From contig CAJQOE010000090.1 of assembly GCA_905479885.1 (NCBI GenBank), positions 1 through 29,071 of the forward strand: a DNA stretch of 29,071 bases. Reading direction: 5' to 3'. The notes below the pieces were generated by a model. The model worked only from the letters and a program-made list of their open reading frames with translations, ran no database searches and was not told the DNA's origin. Every line of letters begins with the position of its first letter. The stretch's first letter is position 1. Below, in pieces: positions 16,175 through 24,736 of the stretch. The DNA is from an uncultured Rickettsiaceae bacterium (lineage in GTDB: Bacteria; Pseudomonadota; Alphaproteobacteria; Rickettsiales; Rickettsiaceae). A program made the position numbers and the translations under genes.

Positions 16175-17707
16175 TTATTCTCCTGCTGTTTTTAACACCT
16201 GTTTATATTCGTGGTTCAACATTTTGACCCCAATAATCCATACTAAACAAATAATCACAAATACGCTCATTAAGAAACCGGCTATATCTTCATGATGCGC
16301 AGCTGGAAATATGGTAAATGTTATCATCTGGACGGTAGCACCTATTGATTTGCCAAGTTTTGGCCCAAGTACATCTACTGCTGCTTTGCCCTTTGCTTTC
16401 ATTTCTTTATCTAAGGGAATATATACCATCTCTTTTGTGGCATCAAAAAGTGAGTATTTTGCTCCTTTGCCTAAAACATTTTGCAAACCACCTATGAAAA
16501 CAACTAAAGCTAATGGTGATAAATGCACGAAGCTTACCAAAATAATGTCTAAATGATCTTCTAACAACACAAAAAAGAAAAACATAATTCCAGCCAGGAA
16601 TATCATCATTGGTGGTAACATGGCTCCCCAAATCCAACCGAGCTTGCGTACGATTGTGCTACCAATAAATATGAAAATTAATGTTGAAATACCTGTCCAA
16701 TACAACACATGCCCCATGTAGGCCATAAAGTCCTTAGTTTCTGGATATAAAGCTTTAGCCCGTGACATCCATAACCCTTCCACTAGGTTTACAGAGGTAC
16801 TGTATGAAACCATTAATATACAAATAACTGCCAAATATTTAGAAGTAAACACCATTTTGATACTATCTTTTAACGATAATTTCAAAACGTCCGTACGCTT
16901 ATTTTTAAATTTAATACCCTTCAAATTCTCTATATTGTTCACTTCAATATAACGATGCAAAGCTAAACAAACTGCACCAGAGGCTAGTATAAGTATAGTC
17001 ATAGATTTTAAGACAATTTCTGAATTGTCACTAATACCTTCAAATAATGGCAATAGAAAATGCTGACTTTGAGTAATATAGATTATAACAGAACCTGAAA
17101 TGAGTAAGTTCATTTGCCCAAACAATCCAAAAAAGATATAAAATCTTTTCGCTTCTTCGGTTTTAGTAATTTTATTAGCTAACTGCCAAAAAAATAGAAA
17201 AAATACAATTACTTGCCATAATTCTCCCATCACGTAAAACAAAACAAAACTCCATTTGCCCCACATAACTATAAACCATTTTAAATGCGGTAGAGCCATA
17301 ATATAATGTTCAACTACCACAGGATCTGGATGAAAGAACTCTGGGTTAGGATAGATTATAAAGGCAAATAAGGCAAAAAAAACTAAAAAAATCGAAACTA
17401 TCAAACGGAAGACCTGTTCTGTTGTCATGATATTACAAAGCCCCGTATATAATAGGACAAATAACACCCCCATTGGCATTTCGCCCCATAGCTTGATAAA
17501 GCTCAAAACCTCAGTACCAATCATGGTTACAACAAAACCATCTTTTACACTGCGGATAAGATTCAGGCTAAGCAAGATAAACAACATCAAAAAAGCCATA
17601 GGCAGAAATTTTGTTAGCTCGTACGACCTAATTGGCCATATAGCCTGTCTGAATTTGCCATGTCTGATTTTACTAAACCAACTAATAGAACTAGAAAGCT
17701 TACTCAT
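16175..17707 (-). CDS. tlc: ATP/ADP translocase (nucleotide transporter, Tlc/NTT family)
   Basis: A 510-residue protein with about twelve membrane segments that exchanges host ATP for bacterial ADP (or imports other nucleotides). Only obligate intracellular bacteria, some related lineages and plastids carry this family. Family marks are WPIRSYELTKFLPMAFLM near the N-terminus, LNLIRSVKDGFVVTMIGTEVLSFIK, the loop WGKWSFVLFYVMGELWQ, and near the C-terminus SLFDATKEMVYIPLDKEMKAKGKAAVDVLG. Length matches rickettsial Tlc1-5 (about 500). Which of the paralogue types it is cannot be decided from sequence reading alone. Start: ATG 17705-17707 with a good Shine-Dalgarno AAGGAG ten bases upstream (17718-17723). 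Its own promoter and a 7-bp hairpin lie upstream. Confidence 0.97.
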   Translation of the reverse strand: MSKLSSSISWFSKIRHGKFRQAIWPIRSYELTKFLPMAFLMLFILLSLNLIRSVKDGFVVTMIGTEVLSFIKLWGEMPMGVLFVLLYTGLCNIMTTEQVFRLIVSIFLVFFALFAFIIYPNPEFFHPDPVVVEHYIMALPHLKWFIVMWGKWSFVLFYVMGELWQVIVFFLFFWQLANKITKTEEAKRFYIFFGLFGQMNLLISGSVIIYITQSQHFLLPLFEGISDNSEIVLKSMTILILASGAVCLALHRYIEVNNIENLKGIKFKNKRTDVLKLSLKDSIKMVFTSKYLAVICILMVSYSTSVNLVEGLWMSRAKALYPETKDFMAYMGHVLYWTGISTLIFIFIGSTIVRKLGWIWGAMLPPMMIFLAGIMFFFFVLLEDHLDIILVSFVHLSPLALVVFIGGLQNVLGKGAKYSLFDATKEMVYIPLDKEMKAKGKAAVDVLGPKLGKSIGATVQMITFTIFPAAHHEDIAGFLMSVFVIICLVWIIGVKMLNHEYKQVLKTAGE

Positions 17708-17735
17708 CAGCTAAGATCTCCTTAAAAAATGTTAA

Positions 17736-17756
17736 TTATACCAATAATCGGTATAA
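17736..17756 (-). repeat. Inverted repeat in the tlc leader
   Basis: TTATACC (17736-17742) and GGTATAA (17750-17756) form perfect seven-base arms around a seven-base loop, 29-49 bases upstream of the tlc start. It could form a hairpin in the mRNA leader or serve as an operator next to the predicted -10 box. No T tract follows, so it is not a terminator. Confidence 0.45.
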
Positions 17757-17783
17757 GCTAGAACAATAGGATTATTGTGTCAA
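17755..17783 (-). promoter_or_regulatory. Predicted promoter for tlc
   Basis: On minus, a perfect TTGACA (17778-17783) is followed by a 17-base spacer and TAGCTT (17755-17760), a weak -10. A better TATAAT on minus lies further downstream within the inverted repeat but has only a poor -35. Either would give an independent tlc transcript separate from fumC upstream. Confidence 0.35.
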
Positions 17784-17833
17784 TGTGACTTTATATAAGA
17801 AATGTTTCAGTATTTTACTTAAAAAGTATAAAT

Positions 17834-19222
17834 TTATTCACCAACCATATCCTCTGGAACAACAAATTTATCAAAATCCTCTGCCGATATAACCTTTAAA
17901 GCCAAAGCAGCCTCTTTCAAGCTGGTCCCATCTGCAAAAGCTTTTTTAGCAATTTTAGCAGCATTATCATAACCAATATGCGGGTTTAATGCTGTTACTA
18001 ACATTAAAGACTCATCACGTAGCATATTAATCCGTTTTAGATTTGGTTCAATACCATCAATGCAATTATCAACCAAACTTACCATAGCATCGCTAAGTAA
18101 ATTAATTGAATGAGTGATATTTTGTATTATCAATGGCTTAAATACATTGAGTTCAAAATGACCATTTGAACCACCAACAGTGACCGCTACATGATTGCCC
18201 ATTACTTGTGCTGCTACCATGGTCATAGCTTCACACTGAGTAGGGTTCACTTTTCCTGGCATAATTGATGAACCTGGTTCATTAGCTGGTAAGTTTAATT
18301 CGCCAAAACCACAACGTGGCCCAGAACCCAAAAGACGTATGTCATTAGCAATTTTCATCATGCTAACAGCTAGAGTGTTAAGTGTTCCAGAGAATTCAAC
18401 AAGGGCATCATTGCACGCTAATGCTTCAAATTTATTTGGTGCTGTTTTAAATGGTTGCTTAGTGAAATTTGCCACCTCTTCAGCAAACTTTACAGCAAAT
18501 CCTGGTTTGCAATTAATACCAGTACCAACTGCTGTGCCACCTTGCGCAAGGAAATATAGTTTGTCAAGTGATGTCTCTACTCTCTCTAAGGCGTATTGAA
18601 TTTGATATGCATATCCAGAGAATTCTTGTCCCAAGGTAATTGGAGTTGCATCTTGCAAATGCGTTCTACCAATTTTTACAATTTTTTTCCAAGCGTTAGA
18701 CTTATTCTCTAAACTCTTATGCAGCTTTTTTAAAGCGGGTATCAGCTTCTCATGTACTTGCATTACTGTAGCAATATGCATGGCAGTTGGGAATACATCA
18801 TTTGATGATTGCCCCATATTTACGTGGTCATTAGGATGAACTGGAATTTTTCCGCCTTTTTTACCAGTTAATACCTCGTTTGAAATACTAGCTAATACTT
18901 CATTCATATTCATATTAGATTGGGTACCAGAGCCTGTTTGCCATACAACTAAAGGAAAATTATCTGTAAATTCTCCCGCAAGTACTCTATCAGCAGATTT
19001 GATTATAACATCTGCAATTGGTGCGTCGAGTGCACCAAGAGCTGCATGCACCTTAGCTGCAGATCTTTTTAAAATAGCCAAGGCTAGAATAACTTCTTTA
19101 GGCATTTTTTGTTCGGCAATTTTAAAATTATTAATCGAACGCTGCGTCTGCGCGCCCCAATAATATTTATCCTCGACCTTGATTTCACCTATAGAATCCG
19201 TTTCAATTCTGTATTGAGCCAT
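17834..19222 (-). CDS. fumC: Fumarate hydratase class II
   Basis: Interconverts fumarate and malate in the TCA cycle; an iron-independent homotetramer. The 462 residues contain TGSGTQSNMNMNEV (97-110), HPNDHVNMGQSSND (129-142), the catalytic-base region GRTHLQDATP (185-194, His188) and the superfamily signature GSSIMPGKVNP (317-327, catalytic Ser318). Length is normal. It is the last gene of the probable pdhA-pdhB-pdhC-lpdA-chpT-fumC run, 9 bases after chpT. Confidence 0.98.
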   Translation of the reverse strand: MAQYRIETDSIGEIKVEDKYYWGAQTQRSINNFKIAEQKMPKEVILALAILKRSAAKVHAALGALDAPIADVIIKSADRVLAGEFTDNFPLVVWQTGSGTQSNMNMNEVLASISNEVLTGKKGGKIPVHPNDHVNMGQSSNDVFPTAMHIATVMQVHEKLIPALKKLHKSLENKSNAWKKIVKIGRTHLQDATPITLGQEFSGYAYQIQYALERVETSLDKLYFLAQGGTAVGTGINCKPGFAVKFAEEVANFTKQPFKTAPNKFEALACNDALVEFSGTLNTLAVSMMKIANDIRLLGSGPRCGFGELNLPANEPGSSIMPGKVNPTQCEAMTMVAAQVMGNHVAVTVGGSNGHFELNVFKPLIIQNITHSINLLSDAMVSLVDNCIDGIEPNLKRINMLRDESLMLVTALNPHIGYDNAAKIAKKAFADGTSLKEAALALKVISAEDFDKFVVPEDMVGE

Positions 19223-19231
19223 AATATTTCT

Positions 19232-19858
19232 CTATTGTTTTTTTAATATTTTATACTCTATTGCGCCAGTTTTCTTCTGAGCCATAACTTGATATCCTGT
19301 TTTTACACACATCTTACTAACGTAATGCTCACGACAATTACTGACATTAATCGCTTTTCGAGGTGCACCTTGCAATATCTCTAAACGCTCATTTTTTAAG
19401 ATTATATTAGCGCCATTCCCTAGTAACCTTAGCGGATTATATTGATCTTTATTTAAATAAAAATCAATTACTCCCGAATAGCTTATATTTTCAGAAACTA
19501 TAGCCGCCAAACACATTGCAGATTTTGCAAGATGTGCTTCTATATAGATTAAACCTGTTTCAAAATGTAAATTCAACTGCACTTGAGTGCTTTTAAAAAA
19601 ATCATTAAGCAACTTAGTCATATTAATCAAACTCATGCTAGATTCACCATCAGAAATACCGTAGGCGTTGCGAAAAAATTTAATTTGATTTACTAAATTA
19701 TTAGATTCTTCAGAAGCTAAACTCTTGGCCTTTTGAGCAATAGTTTCATCATCATGCTCAAACAATCCCAGGCAATTATCAATGGTACCGATAGATCCTG
19801 CTAAATCATGGCATAATCTAGCGCTCATAGCTTGAGATAGCGCAACATTTTTAGGCAT
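19232..19858 (-). CDS. chpT: Histidine phosphotransferase ChpT
   Basis: ChpT relays phosphate from the hybrid kinase CckA to the master regulator CtrA and to CpdR in alphaproteobacteria. The 208 residues begin with the dimerising helical hairpin containing SARLCHDLAGSIGTIDNCL (12-30), where His17 is the expected phospho-accepting histidine. A degenerate ATPase-like fold follows, with LNLHFETGLIYIEAHLAKSAMCLAAIVSE (about 95-123). The family (DUF2328/HPTransfase) is normally about 200-225 residues. It lies between lpdA (21 bases) and fumC (9 bases), so cell-cycle signalling appears cotranscribed with pyruvate and TCA enzymes. CckA and CtrA are not in the window. Confidence 0.85.
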   Translation of the reverse strand: MPKNVALSQAMSARLCHDLAGSIGTIDNCLGLFEHDDETIAQKAKSLASEESNNLVNQIKFFRNAYGISDGESSMSLINMTKLLNDFFKSTQVQLNLHFETGLIYIEAHLAKSAMCLAAIVSENISYSGVIDFYLNKDQYNPLRLLGNGANIILKNERLEILQGAPRKAINVSNCREHYVSKMCVKTGYQVMAQKKTGAIEYKILKKQ

Positions 19859-19879
19859 AGATCCTCTTTGGAGATAAAA

Positions 19880-21259
19880 TTATATATGTATTTGCTTACC
19901 AAAGGCTTGTAACACAGATTCATGCATCATTTCTGATAAAGTTGGGTGTGGAAAAATAGTATTCATTAAATCTACTTCTGTTCCTTCCATTTCTTTAGCA
20001 ATGACATAGCCTTGTATAAGTTCGGTTACGTCTGCGCCAATCATGTGCGCTCCGAGCATCTCACCAGTTTTAGCATCAAATATTGTTTTAACTAAACCGT
20101 CACCAGATCCTATAATTAACGCCTTTGCATTAGCATAAAATGGGAACCTACCAACCTTTATCTGGTACCCCGCTGCTTTAGCAGCGTCTTCTGTTAAACC
20201 TACGCTGGCAATTTGAGGATCAGAATATGTACAACCAGCTATATTAGTTTGTGTAATCTGATGTGCTTTTTTACCAGCTATAGACTCTGCAGCAATAATC
20301 CCTTCATGGCTAGCTTTATGCGCAAGCCAAGGAGCGCCTGCAACATCACCAATTGCGTAAATACCCGCATCTGCTGTCTGCATTAAACCATTTGTTACAA
20401 TGTGCCCACGATCAGTTTTTACTTTTGTTTTTTCTAAACCAATATTTTCTGTATTCCCCACAATGCCGACTGCCATCAACAAAATTTCTGTATCAATCGT
20501 TTGTTTAGAGCCAGCATGTTCAAAACTAACACTAACGCCATCTGCATTATTTTTTTGCGACTCAAGTTTTATACCGGTTTTAAATTTTATGCCTTTAGCC
20601 TCAAAAGATTTTTGTGCCATCTTTGATATTTCAGCATCTTCTACTGGCAAGATTCTTTCTGCTGCTTCTAAGACAGTAACATCAACGCCCAGAGCGTTAT
20701 AAAAGCAGGCAAATTCAATCCCGATAGCTCCTGAACCAACCACTACCATTGATTTTGGCGTGGTTTTTGGCACTAACGCTTCGCGATATGTCCAAATGTT
20801 TTTACCATTTGGTGCAAACCCATCAAGTACTCTAGCCCTTGCTCCAGTGGCTATTATAATTTTTTTTGCTTGTACAGCTAGCTTGCCATCAAGTGATATC
20901 TGCCCAGATCCCTCTAATTTAGCCAAACCTTCAATGACAATTACTTTATTCTTTTTAAGCAAACCAGCAATCCCACCAACTAATTTTTGGGAAACATTAC
21001 GCGAACGGGCGACAATTTTTTCAATATCAAATTCGATATTGTTTGCTGAAATGCCATATTCTTCTGAATGTTTAAATTTTTGGTATAATTCTGCTGATTT
21101 CAACAATGCTTTTGTTGGCACACACCCCCAATTTAAGCAGATCCCACCTAAATGTTCTTTTTCAATAATTGCTGTTTTCTGCCCTAACTGAGCTGCTCTT
21201 ATCGCCGCAACATAGCCGCCTGGGCCGCCACCAATTACTACTAAATCAAAATTTTCCAT
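19880..21259 (-). CDS. lpdA: Dihydrolipoamide dehydrogenase (E3)
   Basis: The FAD flavoprotein that reoxidises the lipoyl groups of E2 and reduces NAD+. The 459 residues show the FAD-binding GGGPGGYVAAIRAAQLG (10-26), the redox disulfide GGICLNWGCVPTK (38-50; Cys41 and Cys46), and a second nucleotide fold VVVGSGAIGIEFA. They also show the AIGDVAG FAD motif and the C-terminal active-site pair HPTLSE (His438 and Glu443). It follows pdhC by 12 bases, so it most likely serves the pyruvate dehydrogenase complex, although 2-oxoglutarate dehydrogenase may share it. Confidence 0.97.
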   Translation of the reverse strand: MENFDLVVIGGGPGGYVAAIRAAQLGQKTAIIEKEHLGGICLNWGCVPTKALLKSAELYQKFKHSEEYGISANNIEFDIEKIVARSRNVSQKLVGGIAGLLKKNKVIVIEGLAKLEGSGQISLDGKLAVQAKKIIIATGARARVLDGFAPNGKNIWTYREALVPKTTPKSMVVVGSGAIGIEFACFYNALGVDVTVLEAAERILPVEDAEISKMAQKSFEAKGIKFKTGIKLESQKNNADGVSVSFEHAGSKQTIDTEILLMAVGIVGNTENIGLEKTKVKTDRGHIVTNGLMQTADAGIYAIGDVAGAPWLAHKASHEGIIAAESIAGKKAHQITQTNIAGCTYSDPQIASVGLTEDAAKAAGYQIKVGRFPFYANAKALIIGSGDGLVKTIFDAKTGEMLGAHMIGADVTELIQGYVIAKEMEGTEVDLMNTIFPHPTLSEMMHESVLQAFGKQIHI

Positions 21260-21271
21260 ATATCTTATACC

Positions 21272-22513
21272 TTAAATAAACATCAATATTGGAGATTCTA
21301 TATACTTCTTAAATGAAGCAAGGAAAGTCGCTCCTACTGCGCCATCAACTACTCTGTGGTCGCAGGATAGATTCACATCCATCATTGTACGTATTTCAAT
21401 TTTATCATCCACAATCACCGCTCTTTTGCTACTCATACCTACGGCTATGATGCAACCTTGTGGTGGATTAATAATAGCATTGAAGTTCTTTACTCCGTAC
21501 ATACCAAGGTTAGAAATACTAAAGCCACCGCCTTGGAACTCTTCAGGTTTTAACGCATTTTCTCGAGCACGTTTTGCCAAATCTTTCATTTCAGCAGAAA
21601 TAGCTGTAATCGCCTTTTGATCCGCGTTACGAATCACCGGTGTAATTAACCCACCATCAATAGCTACTGCTATCGATATATCAACATTATTATACAGCAT
21701 TATTGCTTCATCACTCCAGCTAGCATTTGCATCTGGAACATCTTTTAAAGCTTTAGCTGCCGCCATAATTACAAAGTCATTTACCGATAATTTTTTGCTC
21801 TTATCTTCACCAAAACTAGCATTTAATTCCGCGCGCGCTTCTAGCACGGAATCCATCATGCACTCAATCGAAAGGTAAAAATGTGGTACCGTTAACTTAG
21901 ACTCTAATAGGCGTTTAGCAATAATTTTGCGCATATTATTGTTTGGTACGCTCTTGTATTCTTCGGAGTTTCTTGCCACTACACCTTTGGCTTTTATTTG
22001 CCCACCACCCGATAAAACATCTGCTTTGATAATTCTACCATGTGGCCCTGTACCGGTTAAACTAGATAAACTCACCCCTTCCATTGCTGCAACACGTTTA
22101 GCAAGTGGAGAAGCAAAGATACGAGCCTTTTTGTTGCTAGCATTATTAACAGGCATAGATATTGGTTTATCTGCAGTGACAGATTCTATTTTTGGTTCAG
22201 GCTTTGCTTTATCAGCAACAGCTGGCTCTGCCGACTTTTGTATAAAAGCATCAAGCGATCCGGCTGCTTCACCTTCTTCAAGCAACACAGCGATTAATGC
22301 GTTAACCGGAACTTCTTGCGCGCCTTCTGCCACAATAATTTTTGCAAGCACACCTTCTTCGACGGCTTCTACTTCCATTGTAGCTTTATCAGTTTCAATT
22401 TCAGCAATTACTTCACCAGCCGAGACTTTGTCTCCTTCTTTTTTAATCCACTTAGCAAGATTTCCATGCTCCATTGTTGGTGATAATGCTGGCATTAAGA
22501 TTTTTATAGGCAT
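21272..22513 (-). CDS. pdhC: Pyruvate dehydrogenase E2, dihydrolipoamide acetyltransferase
   Basis: Core subunit of the pyruvate dehydrogenase complex; moves acetyl groups from E1 to CoA. Domains in order: one lipoyl domain (1-80) with the lipoylated Lys43 in IETDKATMEVEA; an Ala/Pro/Lys-rich linker (about 90-128); the peripheral subunit-binding domain (131-167, ASPLAKRVA and GTGPHGRIIKADV); and the acyltransferase domain ending with DHRVVDG (His386 and Asp390 catalytic). 413 residues is normal for an alphaproteobacterial PdhC with a single lipoyl domain. It follows pdhB by 23 bases. Confidence 0.97.
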   Translation of the reverse strand: MPIKILMPALSPTMEHGNLAKWIKKEGDKVSAGEVIAEIETDKATMEVEAVEEGVLAKIIVAEGAQEVPVNALIAVLLEEGEAAGSLDAFIQKSAEPAVADKAKPEPKIESVTADKPISMPVNNASNKKARIFASPLAKRVAAMEGVSLSSLTGTGPHGRIIKADVLSGGGQIKAKGVVARNSEEYKSVPNNNMRKIIAKRLLESKLTVPHFYLSIECMMDSVLEARAELNASFGEDKSKKLSVNDFVIMAAAKALKDVPDANASWSDEAIMLYNNVDISIAVAIDGGLITPVIRNADQKAITAISAEMKDLAKRARENALKPEEFQGGGFSISNLGMYGVKNFNAIINPPQGCIIAVGMSSKRAVIVDDKIEIRTMMDVNLSCDHRVVDGAVGATFLASFKKYIESPILMFI

Positions 22514-22536
22514 AATTCAACTCATCAATTATTTAC

Positions 22537-23520
22537 TTACATTTCTCTATGGCAAGCGCGTTTGGCCGCCTCAACTATCTCTTCGATAGTTGGTAGAGAC
22601 ATTTTTTCTAAATTTTCAGCGTAAGGAAGTGGCACTTCTTTACCAGATACAACTTCTACTGGTGCATCTAAATAATCAAAGGCTTCTCGCATCACAATTG
22701 CACTAATCGTTGCTCCGATACCGGCAAAAAACCATCCTTCTTCAACTGTTACCAATCTATTAGTTTTCGTAACCGATTCAATAATAGCTTCTTCGTCTAG
22801 AGGTTTGATAGTCCGCAAATCTATTACTTCTGCGCTAATTCCAGCTTCAGCTAGGATATCAGCAGCAGCTAGTGCCATGCCGACTTGCAAAGAAAATGCT
22901 AATATAGTTACATCTTCCCCTTCGCGTAATAATTTGGCTTTACCAATTTCTATTGGCTCAACGTTATCTGGCACCTCAAAAGATTGACCGTATAATATTT
23001 CATTTTCTAAGAAAATCACCGGATTATCATCTCTAATAGCACTAATTAACAATCCTTTGCTATCTTCAGCACTATATGGTGCTATTACTTTTAAACCTGG
23101 AATATGTCCATAAGTAGCTGCAAAGTTTTGACTATGCTGAGCCCCGACTCGCGCAGCAGCGCCGTTAGGGCCACGAAAAACCATAGGACATCCTAATTGC
23201 CCACCAGACATGTAATTGGTTTTTGCAGCCGAGTTAACTATTTGATCAAATGCTTGCATGGAAAAATTAAACGTCATAAATTCAACAATAGGGCGCAAAC
23301 CTGCAAGCGCAGCACCAACAGCAACGCCAGCAAAGCCGTGCTCTGTAATTGGAGTGTCAATCACTCGTTTATCGCCAAATTCCTCAAGCAAACCTTGGGT
23401 AACCTTGTATGCACCTTGATATTGCGCGACTTCTTCACCCATCACGAAGACTTTGTCATCTCTATGCATTTCCTCTCGCATTGCACTAAGCAGCGCTTCT
23501 CTTACTGTTATTTCAGCCAT
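22537..23520 (-). CDS. pdhB: Pyruvate dehydrogenase E1 beta subunit
   Basis: With PdhA it decarboxylates pyruvate and acetylates the lipoyl group of E2. I set the start at ATG 23518-23520 (MAEITVREALLSAMREEM), giving 327 residues, the normal family length and N-terminus. An ATG 22 codons upstream would put the start inside pdhA and add an unrelated-looking leader. Marks include VFVMGEEVAQYQGAYKVTQGL, DTPITEHGFAGVAVGAA and the C-terminal TNRLVTVEEGW block. Unlike some alphaproteobacteria there is no fused lipoyl domain. It starts 7 bases after the pdhA stop. Confidence 0.96.
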   Translation of the reverse strand: MAEITVREALLSAMREEMHRDDKVFVMGEEVAQYQGAYKVTQGLLEEFGDKRVIDTPITEHGFAGVAVGAALAGLRPIVEFMTFNFSMQAFDQIVNSAAKTNYMSGGQLGCPMVFRGPNGAAARVGAQHSQNFAATYGHIPGLKVIAPYSAEDSKGLLISAIRDDNPVIFLENEILYGQSFEVPDNVEPIEIGKAKLLREGEDVTILAFSLQVGMALAAADILAEAGISAEVIDLRTIKPLDEEAIIESVTKTNRLVTVEEGWFFAGIGATISAIVMREAFDYLDAPVEVVSGKEVPLPYAENLEKMSLPTIEEIVEAAKRACHREM

Positions 23521-23527
23521 AACTACC

Positions 23528-24505
23528 TTACTTATATATATCTGTATAGAGCTCGTCTTCACTAGGGAACGGCTCGGATGTAGCATATTCTGCCACTTCT
23601 GCTATTTGTGCTTTAATTTTTTTCTCAATTTCTTTCAACTGGTCTTCTGTTGCATAAGAATTTTCTATAATTAGTTGTCTAACCATAGTAATAGGATCTT
23701 TTTCCTTATATCCCGCTACCTCTTCCTTGCTCCGATAAGTAGCAGGGTCAGACATTGAATGCCCACGATAACGATAAGTCTTTACTTCAATAATGACAGG
23801 ACCGCCACCAGATCGTACACGCTCTGTAGCTTGTACAACCGCGTTATAGACCGCATCAATATCCATGCCGTCAACTTGCGTTCCTGGAATCGCGAATGAC
23901 TCACCTTTTCTGTATAAGTCAGTCATTGCTGTTGAGCGTGCTAGCGATGTGCCCATAGAATATTCATTATTTTCTATGATGTAAATCGCTGGTAACTTCC
24001 ACAAAGCCGCCATATTAAAAGCTTCGTATACTTGCCCTTGATTGACCGCACCATCTCCTAGGAAAGTAAAGCATACATTATTTGTTCCATTATATTTCTC
24101 AGCAAAAGCTAATCCCGTACCAATTGGTACTTGCGCACCTACAATGCCATGCCCACCATAAAATTTACCCGCACTATTAAACATATGCATCGATCCACCT
24201 TTACCTTTGGAACATCCAGATGCTCTGCCGGTTAATTCTGCCATAACATATTTAGGATCAATGCCCGACATAATAATATGGCCATGATCACGATAACTTG
24301 TAATCGTACTATCACCTTCTTGCTTTGCAGCTTGGACACCTGCTATTACCGCCTCTTGTCCGATATATAAATGGCAAAAACCACCTATCAAGCCCATGCC
24401 ATAAAATTGACCACATTTTTCTTCAAACCGTCTAATCAGTAGCATCTTCTCAAATGAAGAGACGTATTGTTTAGCTTCTAGTTTATATTTTCCTTGTTCA
24501 AACAT
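23528..24505 (-). CDS. pdhA: Pyruvate dehydrogenase E1 alpha subunit
   Basis: Thiamine-diphosphate subunit of pyruvate dehydrogenase, linking pyruvate to the TCA cycle. The 325 residues contain GGFCHLYIGQEAV (41-53), SYRDHGHIIMSG (70-81) and GKGGSMHMF (101-109). The thiamine diphosphate motif starts GDGAVNQGQVYEAFNMA (150-166) and ends at IENNEYSMGT (177-186). The phosphorylation-loop region YRYRGHSMSDPATYR is also present. It is the first gene of the run pdhA-pdhB-pdhC-lpdA-chpT-fumC, behind a promoter with a perfect TTGACA at 24557-24562, and is divergent from the 72-aa orphan. Confidence 0.97.
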   Translation of the reverse strand: MFEQGKYKLEAKQYVSSFEKMLLIRRFEEKCGQFYGMGLIGGFCHLYIGQEAVIAGVQAAKQEGDSTITSYRDHGHIIMSGIDPKYVMAELTGRASGCSKGKGGSMHMFNSAGKFYGGHGIVGAQVPIGTGLAFAEKYNGTNNVCFTFLGDGAVNQGQVYEAFNMAALWKLPAIYIIENNEYSMGTSLARSTAMTDLYRKGESFAIPGTQVDGMDIDAVYNAVVQATERVRSGGGPVIIEVKTYRYRGHSMSDPATYRSKEEVAGYKEKDPITMVRQLIIENSYATEDQLKEIEKKIKAQIAEVAEYATSEPFPSEDELYTDIYK

Positions 24506-24533
24506 AATTCCATTATTTTACAAATAAAATTGG

Positions 24534-24562
24534 ACCATAATATGCTACATAATTATTGTCAA
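24534..24562 (-). promoter_or_regulatory. Predicted promoter for the pdhA operon
   Basis: On minus, a perfect TTGACA (24557-24562), a 17-base spacer and TATGGT (24534-24539, four of six). A closer TATTAT exists, but at only 14 bases spacing. The expected start is about 20 bases upstream of the pdhA ATG. The 9-bp inverted repeat at 24598-24640 lies just upstream. Confidence 0.45.
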
Positions 24563-24597
24563 CATACTCATTCTTAATGATATATAAGTATATGCAC

Positions 24598-24640
24598 TTT
24601 TCCTAGTGTTGTCACAGCAAATACAAAACATCTAGGAAAA
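24598..24640. repeat. Inverted repeat between divergent pdhA and the 72-aa orphan
   Basis: TTTTCCTAG (24598-24606) and CTAGGAAAA (24632-24640) are perfect nine-base arms around a 25-base centre. A third copy, TTTTCCTA, lies at 24700-24707 directly after the -10 box of the plus-strand promoter. The arrangement suggests binding sites for a dimeric regulator controlling one or both genes; a hairpin is the alternative reading. Confidence 0.5.
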
Positions 24641-24672
24641 TAGTTCAATAAAATGATATTTTAACTATTTGC

Positions 24673-24700
24673 TTGCTATTTGTACAATTTAGTATATAAT
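24673..24700 (+). promoter_or_regulatory. Predicted promoter for the 72-aa orphan
   Basis: TTGCTA (24673-24678), a 16-base spacer and a perfect TATAAT (24695-24700). The expected start is near 24707, leaving about 30 bases before the ATG. No clear Shine-Dalgarno sequence is seen. Confidence 0.45.
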
Positions 24701-24736
24701 TTTCCTATTAACTTGTATTAATACTTTCGATCAACT

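Noticed and set aside
21927..22589. 220-codon plus-strand ORF opposite pdhC and the end of pdhB
   Set aside because: Low-complexity Ala/Ser/Thr product that mirrors the lipoyl/linker coding strand; a typical antisense shadow.
23521..23586. Upstream in-frame ATG giving pdhB 22 extra residues
   Set aside because: It lies inside pdhA, and the family N-terminus fits MAEITVREAL at 23520.
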